A DNA stretch of 33,437 nt from Christensenella sp. UBA4636 (GTDB lineage Bacteria > Bacillota > Clostridia > Christensenellales > Borkfalkiaceae), in assembly GCA_002405915.1 (NCBI GenBank), contig DHMS01000039.1, positions 1-33,437 on the forward strand, in the 5' to 3' direction. Both the position numbers and the translations under genes were made by a program. Shown here one piece after another: positions 7,028-15,060 of the stretch. Under the pieces are notes generated by a model. It was not told the DNA's origin and ran no database searches. It saw only the letters and a program-made list of their open reading frames with translations. Position 1 is the first letter of the stretch. Each line of letters starts with the position of its first letter.

Positions 7028-8425
7028 TTAACCGATGACAACGTTTTCGGACGGCCTTGAAGTTTCTTGATTTTTGTTTGCGCCCGTGAACGTAAGTAGG
7101 AACGTTAAACCGCCTATTCTGCCGACGAACATTAAGAATATGAGAATATACTTGGAAGCCGTCGCAAGGCTTGCCGTTACGCCCATAGAGGCCCCTACCG
7201 TTGCGATAGCGGAAGCGACTTCGAAGAATATCGACCTTGTGCTTACGCCCGGGGTGTTATAGTCTATCGCGCATATAGCCGTAGTAGCCAAAACCGCCGT
7301 TATAACGTAAATTATCGCTATGCAGTGGGCGTTTCTGACGTTTTCGTCGGAAATTTTGCGTTTGAATACCGTGACTACGCCGTTCTTTTTAAAGCCCGTA
7401 AGCACGGAGATGACGAGAACGGCAAAAGTTGTCGTTTTCATACCGCCCGCCGTAGAACCCGCGGAACCGCCGATTAGCATTAAAAAGTCGGATAACATAA
7501 CGGAACCGTCCGAGAGGTTGCCTTGCGGTACGGAATAGAAGCCCGCGGTGCGCAAGGTCGTCGCTTGAAAGAAGCTGTTTAAAATTCTTTCGCCTATGCT
7601 CATGTCGGCGATGGTCGCGGCGTTGCGGAATTCAAGCCCGTAGAACGCGCCCGTGCCGAGCGTTAACAAAAGGAAGGTCACGAACAGCGAGATTTTAGAG
7701 TGTAGCGAGTAGTAATGGAAGCGTAGTTTATGCTTAACGAAGTCGTCCCATACGAGGAAGCCTATACCGCCGGTGATTATCAAAATGGCAATCGTTATCA
7801 TAACGAGAGGGTCGCGGTTAAAGCCGACGAGGGAGCCGACTTCGGGACCGGAAAGGTCGAACCCCGCGTTGCAAAAGGCTGAAACGCTGTGGAACACGGA
7901 ATACCATATTCCTTTTATTATGCCTCTGAAACCTCCGTCGACGGCGAACTTAGGCACGAACCTAAAACCTAAGGCTACCGCGCCTAAAAATTCAAATAGG
8001 AACGTGCCTTTCAAAATTCGTTTGAGCTGGTCGTAAATGCTTTGGTAAGACACCGCGCCGGAAGCCTGCATCGCAAGCGCGCGGCTGTGTAAGCTTGCGT
8101 TCTTGGAAAGAATAATAGAGAACAGCGAAAATATAGTCATTACTCCGAGTCCGCCTATCTGGATTAAGCAGATGATGACTACATGTCCGAATGTCGACCA
8201 GTGGGTGAGCGTGTCCTTTACCGTAAGCCCCGTAACGCAAGTCGCGCTCGTGGCGGTGAAAAGGCACGAGGTAAAATCCGTCCATTGCCCCGCTCTCGAC
8301 GATATCGGGAGGGTTAAAAGCCCCGCGCCGACGAGGATAGCGAGCAAGAAGCTTATGACGATTACCTGCGTATAGCCGATATGAAACTTCCTATGAGTTT
8401 TTTTGATTGTCGTTCTTCGCATCAT
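7028..8425 (-). CDS. ktrB: KtrB/TrkH-type potassium channel subunit
   Basis: The protein is 465 aa with multiple membrane spans. The four pore loops of this superfamily are visible: ATCVTGL near residue 61, then SAFCNAGFDL, TTLRTAGFYS, and a final ATVGASMGV. Each carries the filter glycine. The two adjacent ATGs (8425 and 8422) are both possible starts. No ribosome site is seen in front, and a good promoter ends only 10 bp before the first ATG, so the mRNA may be leaderless. ktrA follows as second gene. The KtrAB complex moves potassium across the cytoplasmic membrane with sodium or proton coupling. Confidence 0.93.
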   Translation of the reverse strand: MMRRTTIKKTHRKFHIGYTQVIVISFLLAILVGAGLLTLPISSRAGQWTDFTSCLFTATSATCVTGLTVKDTLTHWSTFGHVVIICLIQIGGLGVMTIFSLFSIILSKNASLHSRALAMQASGAVSYQSIYDQLKRILKGTFLFEFLGAVALGFRFVPKFAVDGGFRGIIKGIWYSVFHSVSAFCNAGFDLSGPEVGSLVGFNRDPLVMITIAILIITGGIGFLVWDDFVKHKLRFHYYSLHSKISLFVTFLLLTLGTGAFYGLEFRNAATIADMSIGERILNSFFQATTLRTAGFYSVPQGNLSDGSVMLSDFLMLIGGSAGSTAGGMKTTTFAVLVISVLTGFKKNGVVTVFKRKISDENVRNAHCIAIIYVITAVLATTAICAIDYNTPGVSTRSIFFEVASAIATVGASMGVTASLATASKYILIFLMFVGRIGGLTFLLTFTGANKNQETSRPSENVVIG

Positions 8426-8434
8426 ATCGATAAT

Positions 8435-8463
8435 ATTTTACTACAACCTTTTATAAAAATCAA
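8435..8463 (-). promoter_or_regulatory. sigma-A promoter abutting the ktrB start codon
   Basis: On the minus strand, TTGATT (8463-8458) and TAAAAT (8440-8435) are 17 bp apart. The predicted start near 8428 is 3 nt before the ATG at 8425, which leaves no room for a ribosome binding site. Confidence 0.7.
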
Positions 8464-8530
8464 GGTTTTTTTATCCGCTTACCAAAAGCGGTTGGATTTC
8501 TTTTTTACCAATTGTATCGTTTTGGCAAAA

Positions 8531-8552
8531 TTTGTCGGCAAACGCCGTCAAA
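8531..8552 (-). terminator. possible weak terminator after the rRNA methylase gene
   Basis: On the minus strand, TTTGACGGC and GCCGACAAA form a 9-bp stem with one mismatch and a GTTT loop. Only four T follow. It lies 3 bp behind the stop codon. Read-through into ktrBA is possible. Confidence 0.4.
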
Positions 8553-8554
8553 AT

Positions 8555-9724
8555 TTATTTGCAGACGGAAAGGACGACGAACTTTAAGTACGCCGATTCG
8601 TCCGCGCCTAAAAGGATAGGGTGGTCGGGGCATTGTCCGCGCTCTTCTATGATTTTAGCGCGCTTTCCCGCCGAAGCCGCGCTTTCGGCAAGCATTCTTT
8701 TGAACATGAGCGGGGTGACGAAGTGGGAGCAAGACGAAGAAACGAGTATGCCGTCGTCCGCTAATAATTTCATCGCTAAAACGTTTATGTCTTTGTAGCC
8801 TTTGAGGGCGGCGGCTACGTCCTCTCCGCTCTTGCAAAAGGCGGGCGGGTCGAGAACTATAAGGTCGAATTTTTTCTTTTCTGCTTTGTATTCGCGCAGT
8901 TTTTCGAAAACGTCGCACTCAACCGTTTCTATATTCGTTATGCCGTTCAAAGCGGCGTTCCTTTTAACTTCCGACAACGCTACGGGCGAAATGTCGAGGA
9001 AAGTCACGCTTTTCGCTCCCGCCGCGGCGGCGTTCAAGCCGAAACCGCCCGCGTTGCAAAAACAGTCCAAAACGTTTTTATCCTTAGCGTAACGGCGGAG
9101 GGCAAAGCGGTTTTCCTTCTGGTCGAGAAAGTAACCCGTTTTCTGCCCGTCTATTAAGTCGATAGAAAGTTTAAGCCCGTTTTCTTCCGTTTCTATGCGG
9201 GAAATGTTTTCGCCGTAAATTACGCCTTTTTTGAGCGGCAATCCCTCTTTTTGTCTTACGGCAACGTCGCTCCGCTCAATTATCGCGCGCGGGGCGAAAA
9301 TATCTTTAAGGCATTCGACGATAAAGTCCTTGCGCATATCCATGCCGAGCGTTAAAAACTGCACGGACAAGGCTTCGCCGTACTTATCTACGATAAGCCC
9401 CGGCAAAAGGTCCGATTCGGCGTAAACGGCGCGACAGCAAGTCGAAAACCCCAGCCGTTTTCTTAAGTTTACGGCTTCTAAAAGCCTTTCTTTTATAACT
9501 TCCTCGTCGCTTCTTTCGTCGCGCACGAATATGCGCACGAGAATTTTCGAAAGGTGATTTATGTATCCTTTGCCGATAAACCGCCCGTCCGAGGAAACGA
9601 CGGTCGCAAGCGAGCCGTTTTTGTCCTTGCCGGAAATAGAGGCGACTTCGTTTGCGTAAACCCAGCCGTTGCCCGCGAGTATTCTTTTTTCTTCATTCTT
9701 TTTGAGCGTTACAACGTAACCCAT
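8555..9724 (-). CDS. rlmI: RlmI-like 23S rRNA cytosine-C5 methyltransferase
   Basis: The protein is 389 aa, close to E. coli RlmI (396). The N-terminal 75 residues form a PUA RNA-binding domain (LAGNGWVYANEV, GKGYINHLSKI). A middle domain (LPGLIVDKYG) and the GYFLDQKENR motif follow. The catalytic Rossmann domain has VLDCFCNAGGFGLNAA (motif I), then LDPPAFCKS (motif IV) and SSSCSHFV (motif VI), with the catalytic cysteine in the last. Family members make m5C1962 in 23S rRNA. The start has AAAGGACA on the minus strand 8 bp before the ATG. It looks like a single-gene unit; paralogues such as YwbD-like enzymes cannot be excluded. Confidence 0.88.
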   Translation of the reverse strand: MGYVVTLKKNEEKRILAGNGWVYANEVASISGKDKNGSLATVVSSDGRFIGKGYINHLSKILVRIFVRDERSDEEVIKERLLEAVNLRKRLGFSTCCRAVYAESDLLPGLIVDKYGEALSVQFLTLGMDMRKDFIVECLKDIFAPRAIIERSDVAVRQKEGLPLKKGVIYGENISRIETEENGLKLSIDLIDGQKTGYFLDQKENRFALRRYAKDKNVLDCFCNAGGFGLNAAAAGAKSVTFLDISPVALSEVKRNAALNGITNIETVECDVFEKLREYKAEKKKFDLIVLDPPAFCKSGEDVAAALKGYKDINVLAMKLLADDGILVSSSCSHFVTPLMFKRMLAESAASAGKRAKIIEERGQCPDHPILLGADESAYLKFVVLSVCK

Positions 9725-9862
9725 TTTTTTTGTCCTTTAAATTATCTTTGACTAAGTATAACAGATTATAGCCCGTTTGAAAACTTTTTTTAACCTTTTA
9801 TTCGCCGTCGGCATTTTAATTTTTGAATTTTTGCAAAAAATTATATAATTAGTTTGTAAAAA

Positions 9863-9889
9863 ATAGCACTCAACGCTTGACACTGCTAA
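9863..9889 (+). promoter_or_regulatory. CIRCE operator (HrcA site) of htpG
   Basis: ATAGCACTC (9863-9871), nine bases, then CACTGCTAA (9881-9889) matches the CIRCE consensus TTAGCACTC-N9-GAGTGCTAA at 15 of 18 positions. It covers the -35 box of the htpG promoter, as expected for HrcA repression. No hrcA gene is in the window. Confidence 0.8.
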
Positions 9890-9905
9890 TTTAAAAGTGT
9901 ATAAT
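9877..9905 (+). promoter_or_regulatory. perfect-consensus sigma-A promoter of htpG
   Basis: TTGACA (9877-9882) and TATAAT (9900-9905) both match consensus exactly, with a 17-bp spacer. The start is near 9912, which gives a leader of about 37 nt. Such a strong promoter would need the overlapping CIRCE repressor site to stay quiet. Confidence 0.92.
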
Positions 9906-9948
9906 ATGAGTAATAAAATAAAAAACACCCGAAAGGAGGGATTTATTT

Positions 9949-11865
9949 ATGAAAAAATTCAAGACTGAATCAAAAAGAATGCTCGACCTTATGATTAACT
10001 CTATTTACACGAACAGAGAAATCTTTTTGCGCGAGCTTTTGTCCAACGCAAGCGACGCGATAGACAAACTTTATTATAAGAGTTTAACCGAAGGCATAAC
10101 CGGGCTTACCCGCGACGATTTCGGCATAGACATCACGCTCGATTCCGAAGCGCGTACAATAAAAATTTCAGATAACGGTATCGGTATGACGGAAGAAGAG
10201 CTTGAAAACAACCTCGGCACGATTGCAAAAAGCGGTTCGCTTGCCTTTAAGAACGGCGAAACAAACGAGGAAGCCAAAAAAAATATCGATATCATAGGTC
10301 AATTCGGCGTAGGCTTTTATTCGGCGTTTATGGTCGCTAAAAAGGTTGAAGTCATATCCAAAGCTTTCGGCTCGGACAAAGCCTATAAATGGGTCAGCGA
10401 GGGCGCGGACGGCTACGACATAACGGAAGCCGAAAAGGATAAAGTCGGCACCGATATCATTCTTTATTTGAAAGACGATACGGACGAGGAAAAATACGGC
10501 GAATTCGTTTCGGAATACAAGATAAAAGAACTCGTCAAAAAATATTCCGACTATATCCGCTACCCCATCAGAATGGAAGTGACGACTTACGAGTATCCGG
10601 AGCATGACGAACACGAACATGAACACGAGGACGGTTGCGAGTGCGAGGAGTGCAAAGGCGAACGCGAACATAAGCATGAAGAGCCTAAGGAAGTAAAAAA
10701 AGTTGAAGTTATCAACTCTATGGTTCCCCTTTGGAAAAAGCAGAAATCGGAAGTCAAAGAGGGCGAATACGAACAGTTTTACAAGGATACCTTCTACGAC
10801 GGCAAAGACCCGCTTCGCGTTATAACCGTTTCTGCGGAAGGCGCAGTCGACTATAAAGCCTTGCTCTTTATCCCTGAAACCATTCCTTATAACTATTATA
10901 GCAAATCCTACGAAAAGGGGCTTGCGCTCTACACTTCGGGCGTTATGATAACCGAAAAATGCGCGGAACTCCTGCCCGACTACTTCAACTTCGTAAAAGG
11001 CGTAGTCGATAGCGAGCTCATGCTCAACATTTCGCGTGAAACCGTTCAACAGAACAGACAGTTGAAAGCAATCGCCAACAATCTCGAAAAGAAGATTAAA
11101 AACGAACTCCTCGCAATGCAGAGCGAAGCGAGAGACAAATACGATATATTCTTCAAGAACTTCGGCGCGTCGATAAAGTACGGAATTTACACGAGCTTCG
11201 GCACCAAAAACGACGAACTCCAAGACCTTCTCATGTTCGTTTCCGTAAAAACGGGTAAGCCGATAACGCTCAACGAATACGTTAACGGTATGGTCGAAGG
11301 GCAGAAATACATTTACTATGCGACGGGCAAAACGGCGGAAGCAATCAAGGCTTTGCCGAGGGTTGACGCGGTTATCGAAAAGGGTTACGACGTGCTTTGC
11401 TTAACCGAAGAAGTAGACGAATTCTGCATAAAAATGCTCCGCACCTATGACGACAGAGAATTTATGTCGGTTGAAAACGGCGATATAGGTCTTGACGAAG
11501 TAAAAGTAGAAATAGACAAAGAGGTCGCCGAAAAAGCGTTGAAACAGCTTGAAGGTAAAGTCGTGGAAGTAAAGGGTAGCGGTTCGCTCAAAAATCACCC
11601 CGTATGCCTTTCGAGCAAGGGCGAAGTTTCCATCGAAATGGAAAAAGTTTTGTCGGCTATGCCGGGCGGAGAGGGTGCAAAAGCGCAGAAAGTGCTTGAA
11701 ATCAACGTCAACCACCCCATATACGAAAAACTTAAAGAAAGCCTTGCCGACGACGAAAAATTCGGCAAGATAGTGTACTGCTTGTACGAACAAGCTAAGC
11801 TTATCGCGGGGCTTAACGTAGACGACCCGACCAAGCTTACCGATACCTTGTTCGAACTTATCTAA
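9949..11865 (+). CDS. htpG: HtpG, bacterial Hsp90 chaperone with Cys/His-rich linker
   Basis: The protein is 638 aa. The N-terminal GHKL ATPase has LLSNASDAIDK (catalytic E29 lies in FLRELL just before), then ISDNGIGM and GQFGVGFYSAF. The middle domain starts around residue 255 (INSMVPLW) and has the arginine segment NISRETVQQNR. The C-terminal dimer domain ends normally. The odd part is residues 217-246, between the ATPase and middle domains, where six His and three Cys sit among many Glu and Asp (for example HEHEHEDGCECEECKGE). Bacterial HtpG usually has a short linker here. The start has GGAGGG about 7 bp upstream. It is a heat-shock chaperone of the cytosol, under CIRCE control here. It is monocistronic, with a terminator at 11905-11946. 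Confidence 0.97.
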   Translation: MKKFKTESKRMLDLMINSIYTNREIFLRELLSNASDAIDKLYYKSLTEGITGLTRDDFGIDITLDSEARTIKISDNGIGMTEEELENNLGTIAKSGSLAFKNGETNEEAKKNIDIIGQFGVGFYSAFMVAKKVEVISKAFGSDKAYKWVSEGADGYDITEAEKDKVGTDIILYLKDDTDEEKYGEFVSEYKIKELVKKYSDYIRYPIRMEVTTYEYPEHDEHEHEHEDGCECEECKGEREHKHEEPKEVKKVEVINSMVPLWKKQKSEVKEGEYEQFYKDTFYDGKDPLRVITVSAEGAVDYKALLFIPETIPYNYYSKSYEKGLALYTSGVMITEKCAELLPDYFNFVKGVVDSELMLNISRETVQQNRQLKAIANNLEKKIKNELLAMQSEARDKYDIFFKNFGASIKYGIYTSFGTKNDELQDLLMFVSVKTGKPITLNEYVNGMVEGQKYIYYATGKTAEAIKALPRVDAVIEKGYDVLCLTEEVDEFCIKMLRTYDDREFMSVENGDIGLDEVKVEIDKEVAEKALKQLEGKVVEVKGSGSLKNHPVCLSSKGEVSIEMEKVLSAMPGGEGAKAQKVLEINVNHPIYEKLKESLADDEKFGKIVYCLYEQAKLIAGLNVDDPTKLTDTLFELI

Positions 11866-11904
11866 AATTAAGCTGCAAAAGCTAAAAGATAAAAACTAAA
11901 CGAA

Positions 11905-11946
11905 AACGCGCGGACGATTTTTTGAAGTCGCCCGCGTTATTTTTTG
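11905..11946 (+). terminator. intrinsic terminator of htpG
   Basis: AACGCG (11905-11910) pairs with CGCGTT (11933-11938), and the stem continues inward with small bulges (CGGACG with GTCGCC). ATTTTTT follows. Confidence 0.75.
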
Positions 11947-11971
11947 CGATAAAAAGGAAATTTTTCACACG

Positions 11972-12002
11972 AAAAAAGAAGCGGAGGGGGACACCGCTTC
12001 TT
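11972..12002 (-). terminator. intrinsic terminator of the minus-strand ncRNA
   Basis: On the minus strand, AAGAAGCGG (12002-11994) pairs perfectly with CCGCTTCTT (11984-11976), with a 9-nt loop, and the U tract continues to 11972. Confidence 0.9.
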
Positions 12003-12196
12003 CCCGAATGCGCCGTACGGAGCAGACTCAACCCGCTTACGTGCAGGTGGGTATCCTACCCTTACGCTTCTTCCGCTCTCATAAAAACGGCTTGCACGAT
12101 AGACAATAGCCGAGAGCAAACGCCTCTGCGCAAAGAACGCGGATTCCCTTTTAATGACTGTGGAGAGAATAAAACCCCGCCTCGAACGCCTCAGAT
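11972..12196 (-). ncRNA. ssrS: probable 6S RNA
   Basis: This is a free-standing minus-strand unit of about 225 nt with its own promoter (12203-12231) and terminator (11972-12002), and no ORF in it makes sense. The 5' end, about ATCTGAGGCGTTCGAGG, resembles the 5' end of E. coli 6S RNA and partly pairs with the region before the terminator. The long helix closes at an apical stem: GCTCTC/GAGAGC (12112-12117 with 12075-12080) and an inner GGC/GCC. A short hairpin GGGTA-GGA-TACCC (12049-12061) lies on the 3' side of the open central region, as in many Bacillota 6S RNAs. 6S RNA binds the sigma-A holoenzyme by mimicking an open promoter. RNase P, SRP RNA and tmRNA signatures were not seen. The identity rests on shape and short matches. 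Confidence 0.65.
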
Positions 12197-12202
12197 ATCT
12201 AT

Positions 12203-12231
12203 ATTTTATCCAATCGAAAAAATTTTATCAA
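12203..12231 (-). promoter_or_regulatory. sigma-A promoter of the minus-strand ncRNA
   Basis: On the minus strand, TTGATA (12231-12226) and TAAAAT (12208-12203) are 17 bp apart, with the start predicted near 12196. It diverges from the comEC promoter, about 90 bp away. Nothing else is recognisable in 12232-12321. Confidence 0.8.
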
Positions 12232-12321
12232 GCGTTTTGATATGTTTTTATCAAAAAGTTTTCTTCTTTTATTTTTTTACGTTCGCAAAAAGGGTTTAGC
12301 GGCGTAAAGCCCCCTCTATTC

Positions 12322-12350
12322 TTGACAAAATCGGAAGTTTGATATATATT
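12322..12350 (+). promoter_or_regulatory. sigma-A promoter of comEC-holA
   Basis: TTGACA (12322-12327) and TATATT (12345-12350) are 17 bp apart. The start is near 12357, which excludes the TTG-initiated longer frame at 12360 and supports the ATG at 12405. Confidence 0.85.
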
Positions 12351-12404
12351 TAATATATATTGCTTAAAAGTTTACCGCTAAAAAAGACAGTACAAGGGAA
12401 AAGA

Positions 12405-13901
12405 ATGAACGACGAACGAGGAAAAACCGAAAGAGAAAAATTTTGTAATCTGCGCGTTCCGCTGCTTATGGCTGTCGCTATCGCCGCGGGGATTGTTATA
12501 GGTTTCGCTTGCTCGTCTTTAAGCATTATTTTCCCGTTTGTAATAGCCGCCGTAATCTTCGTCGCGACGCTCGTTTTAACGATGATTTTCCTTGACGTAA
12601 AGTCGTTTTTGATTGTTTTGTTCGTCGGCGTTTTCTTCTTCGCGGGATTTATTTCGATAGGCTTTAAGGTTCGCGACAACGCTTCAAAAAGTTTTGACGG
12701 CTACGCGGAAGTATCGGGCGAAGCAAGGATTAAAAGCGTTTCTTATAAGGACGGCGAATATACGGCTATCGCCGAAAATTTTCGCTCGGGAGATATAAAC
12801 GGCGGCGTAAGGTTCAAGACCCGCACGAACGTAAGCGTAGGCGATATCGTAAAGATAGAGGGCAAAGTCAAATTCGTTTCTTACGACGGCTTCAACGTTT
12901 ATCCGCTCAAAAATTCTTACGACTTTGAAGCTTACTACGCTTCCGTCACGGTGAAAAAGAAAACGGCGGACTTCTTTTCGAGGGTATCCTCTCTTGCCGA
13001 GCAAGCCGTGCTTAAAAACATGGGCGAAACGGAGGGCGGCATATGCGTCGCGCTTCTGCTCGGCGATACGCGCTACGTCGGCGAGGAATTGTACGAAAAG
13101 TTTTCGCTTGCGGGCGTTGCTCATATCTTCGCGGTATCGGGGCTTCACGTAGGCTTCCTTGCAACCGCGCTTGCTTTTATCTTGGAAAAGCTCGGCGTAA
13201 GGCGTATTGCAAAAACGCTTGCCGTCGCCGTTATCTCGTTCGTGTATGCGGGCTTTTGCGGCTTTTCCGTTTCTTCGCTAAGAGCCGTTATAATGTGCGC
13301 GATACTCGGGTTTTCGACGTCTACCGGTTTAAAATACGATTTTCTCAATTCAATCTCTACGGCTTTCGTCGCGGTTATGCTGTTGTTTCCGGAAAGCTTG
13401 TTCGCGTACGGAACGCTTCTTTCGTTCGGCGCGGTATATTCCGTTGCGTTTTTAAGCGAACCTTTTTCGAAAATCTTTGCGTTTATGCCGAAAAATATCG
13501 GCTCGGCGTGTTCCGTGTCCGCTTCGGTGTTTTTCGGAACTTTCCCTATAATTGCTTTTATGAGCGGGCAAGTGTCGCTTTTGACGATACTTTTCAACGT
13601 TTTAACAATTCCGCTTATCGGCGTATTGTTTACGCTACTGTTTATCGGCGGTTGGATAACGGCGTTTGTTCCCGCGCTTGCGTTTCTACTAAAACCCGCG
13701 GAAATTTTGTCCGGCGCGATTGCGTTCGTTTACTCCGAAGTTTCGCTTTCGGCGCAGGTCGTAAAAGTGGTTCCCGCCGTCTTTCCTACGGTTTTATTGT
13801 ACGCCGTTTTGTTCGTCGTTTCGGATAAGTTTAATTTTCCTGAAAGCTTGAAAAAGGGCGCGGCGATTGCTTTGCCATTTTGCTTGTTGGCGTTTATTTA
13901 G
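12405..13901 (+). CDS. comEC: ComEC/Rec2 DNA channel protein lacking the C-terminal nuclease-like domain
   Basis: The protein is 498 aa. After a charged start, two or three membrane spans (residues 18-85) lead to a soluble DUF4131-like region (GYAEVSGEARIKSVSY and on). The Competence domain begins with ALLLGDTRYVGEELYEKFSLAG and AHIFAVSGLHVGFLA, the best family signature, and includes about eight membrane spans up to the C-terminus. Classical ComEC (776 aa in B. subtilis) ends with a metallo-beta-lactamase domain, which is absent here; the frame stops cleanly without a remnant in the next gene. The protein carries single-stranded DNA across the membrane during transformation. The start has AAGGGA (12394-12399). 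The comEC-holA order is conserved in Bacillota. Confidence 0.9.
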   Translation: MNDERGKTEREKFCNLRVPLLMAVAIAAGIVIGFACSSLSIIFPFVIAAVIFVATLVLTMIFLDVKSFLIVLFVGVFFFAGFISIGFKVRDNASKSFDGYAEVSGEARIKSVSYKDGEYTAIAENFRSGDINGGVRFKTRTNVSVGDIVKIEGKVKFVSYDGFNVYPLKNSYDFEAYYASVTVKKKTADFFSRVSSLAEQAVLKNMGETEGGICVALLLGDTRYVGEELYEKFSLAGVAHIFAVSGLHVGFLATALAFILEKLGVRRIAKTLAVAVISFVYAGFCGFSVSSLRAVIMCAILGFSTSTGLKYDFLNSISTAFVAVMLLFPESLFAYGTLLSFGAVYSVAFLSEPFSKIFAFMPKNIGSACSVSASVFFGTFPIIAFMSGQVSLLTILFNVLTIPLIGVLFTLLFIGGWITAFVPALAFLLKPAEILSGAIAFVYSEVSLSAQVVKVVPAVFPTVLLYAVLFVVSDKFNFPESLKKGAAIALPFCLLAFI

Positions 13902-13921
13902 TTTTAAAAGAGGTGTTTTTT

Positions 13922-14893
13922 ATGCGTTTCGAACAATTAAAACAATCGCTTAAAGAAGAAGTTTTTCCCGTTTACCTTTTAGAAGGCGAGGACGGTTTTT
14001 TCCGCATGCGCGGCGCGGAACTCATAAAAAACAAGTGTTTGCAAGAGCCGTCGCTCAACTATACCAAAGTCGAGGGAACAACGCTTAAAACGGGGCTCGA
14101 TTCCGTAATAGCGGACCTTAAAGTATGCCCGTTTATGAGCGAAAAAAGGATTGTAGAGGTGAGCGAATGGTATCCGACTGCGGCGGACTTAAAGCAAAAA
14201 AGCGTTAAGGAATACTTCGAATCGCCGAGCGACACGTCCGTCCTTATAATCGTCAATTCTTCCTCCTCGGACGCGCTTAAAAAGCAAAAAAACGTTACTC
14301 TCGTAGATTGCAAAAAAGCCGACGAAGCCATTATTTGCAGATACATTAAGGGTCAAGCGACAAAGGCGGGCGTTAACGTAACTCAACCCGTGTGCATGAA
14401 AATCGCGGAGTATTGTTTAAACGATATGACGAGGATTTCAAAAGAAACGGAAAAACTCATCGATTACGCCTACGAAAGCAAAGAAATAACGGACGAGGCT
14501 GTCGAACTGCTCGTAGCAAAGGAAGTAGATTACAAAACTTACGAAATAGTCGAGTTTATCGCGCGGAGGGACTTTAAAAACGCGTACAAAGTACTTGAAG
14601 ATATTTCCACGCCGAGCGAAAAGCAAATACTTTTCGTATCTCTTTACTATCAGCTCCGCAGAATGTTTTACGCTTCCGTCACGAAAGAGCCTTTGTCCGA
14701 AGTCGCAACTATGCTTTCATGTAAGGAATTCGCCGTGAAAAAGGCGAAAGAGCAAGCCGCAAAGTTTTCTCCTAAAAGGCTTAAAAGCATAGTGGACAAA
14801 CTCGCGCGGTACGATTTTGCTTTTAAAAGCGGGGCTTTGAGCTTGGATAACGCGTTTTACGAAGGCGTTCTTAACGTAATGTGCGACGCGTAA
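13922..14893 (+). CDS. holA: DNA polymerase III delta subunit
   Basis: The protein is 323 aa, the usual delta size. FPVYLLEGEDGFFRMRGAEL is the degenerate Walker A start of the family, KVCPFMSEKRIVEVSEW lies in the first domain, and LNDMTRISKETEKLIDYA belongs to the second. The C-terminal collar domain (KQILFVSLYYQLRRMF) closes it. Delta opens the beta sliding clamp inside the clamp loader. The ATG at 13922 has AGAGGTG (13907-13913) in front, whereas the frame open from 13880 overlaps comEC and has no such site. It lies 20 bp after comEC. A hairpin GGCTTTAAGCC/GGCTTAGCC follows at about 14896-14921, with only a poor U tail. Confidence 0.93.
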   Translation: MRFEQLKQSLKEEVFPVYLLEGEDGFFRMRGAELIKNKCLQEPSLNYTKVEGTTLKTGLDSVIADLKVCPFMSEKRIVEVSEWYPTAADLKQKSVKEYFESPSDTSVLIIVNSSSSDALKKQKNVTLVDCKKADEAIICRYIKGQATKAGVNVTQPVCMKIAEYCLNDMTRISKETEKLIDYAYESKEITDEAVELLVAKEVDYKTYEIVEFIARRDFKNAYKVLEDISTPSEKQILFVSLYYQLRRMFYASVTKEPLSEVATMLSCKEFAVKKAKEQAAKFSPKRLKSIVDKLARYDFAFKSGALSLDNAFYEGVLNVMCDA

Positions 14894-14991
14894 AAAGGCT
14901 TTAAGCCGGCGGCTTAGCCTTGTAAAAAGATAAAAAAACTAAAATATTTTTTTAATTTATTAAAAAAAATCGCCGAAAACGAAAATAACGC

Positions 14992-15020
14992 TTTATTTTT
15001 ATAAATTTTTATGTTAGAAT
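14992..15020 (+). promoter_or_regulatory. possible extended -10 promoter of cdaA
   Basis: TTTATT (14992-14997), 17 bp, then TAGAAT (15015-15020), with TG at 15012-15013 making an extended -10. The surrounding 14940-15060 is very AT-rich. The start would be near 15027. Confidence 0.45.
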
Positions 15021-15060
15021 ATTTAGCGTAAAAATAATATTACGGATTGAAAAGGTTTTT

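Noticed and set aside
10168..11223. 351-aa minus-strand frame opposite htpG
   Set aside because: It is an antisense shadow of a strongly conserved gene, with composition skewed to Phe, Val and Arg and no ribosome site.
11922..12299. 125-aa plus-strand frame in the htpG-comEC gap
   Set aside because: It lies over the minus-strand structured RNA and its terminator and shows no protein-like pattern.
13043..13828. 261-aa plus-strand frame inside comEC
   Set aside because: It is an out-of-frame shadow, rich in Arg and Tyr, with no family likeness.
14896..14921. hairpin behind holA as a terminator
   Set aside because: The stem is good, but the tail TTGTAAAAAG is not a U tract. It is mentioned under holA and not called.
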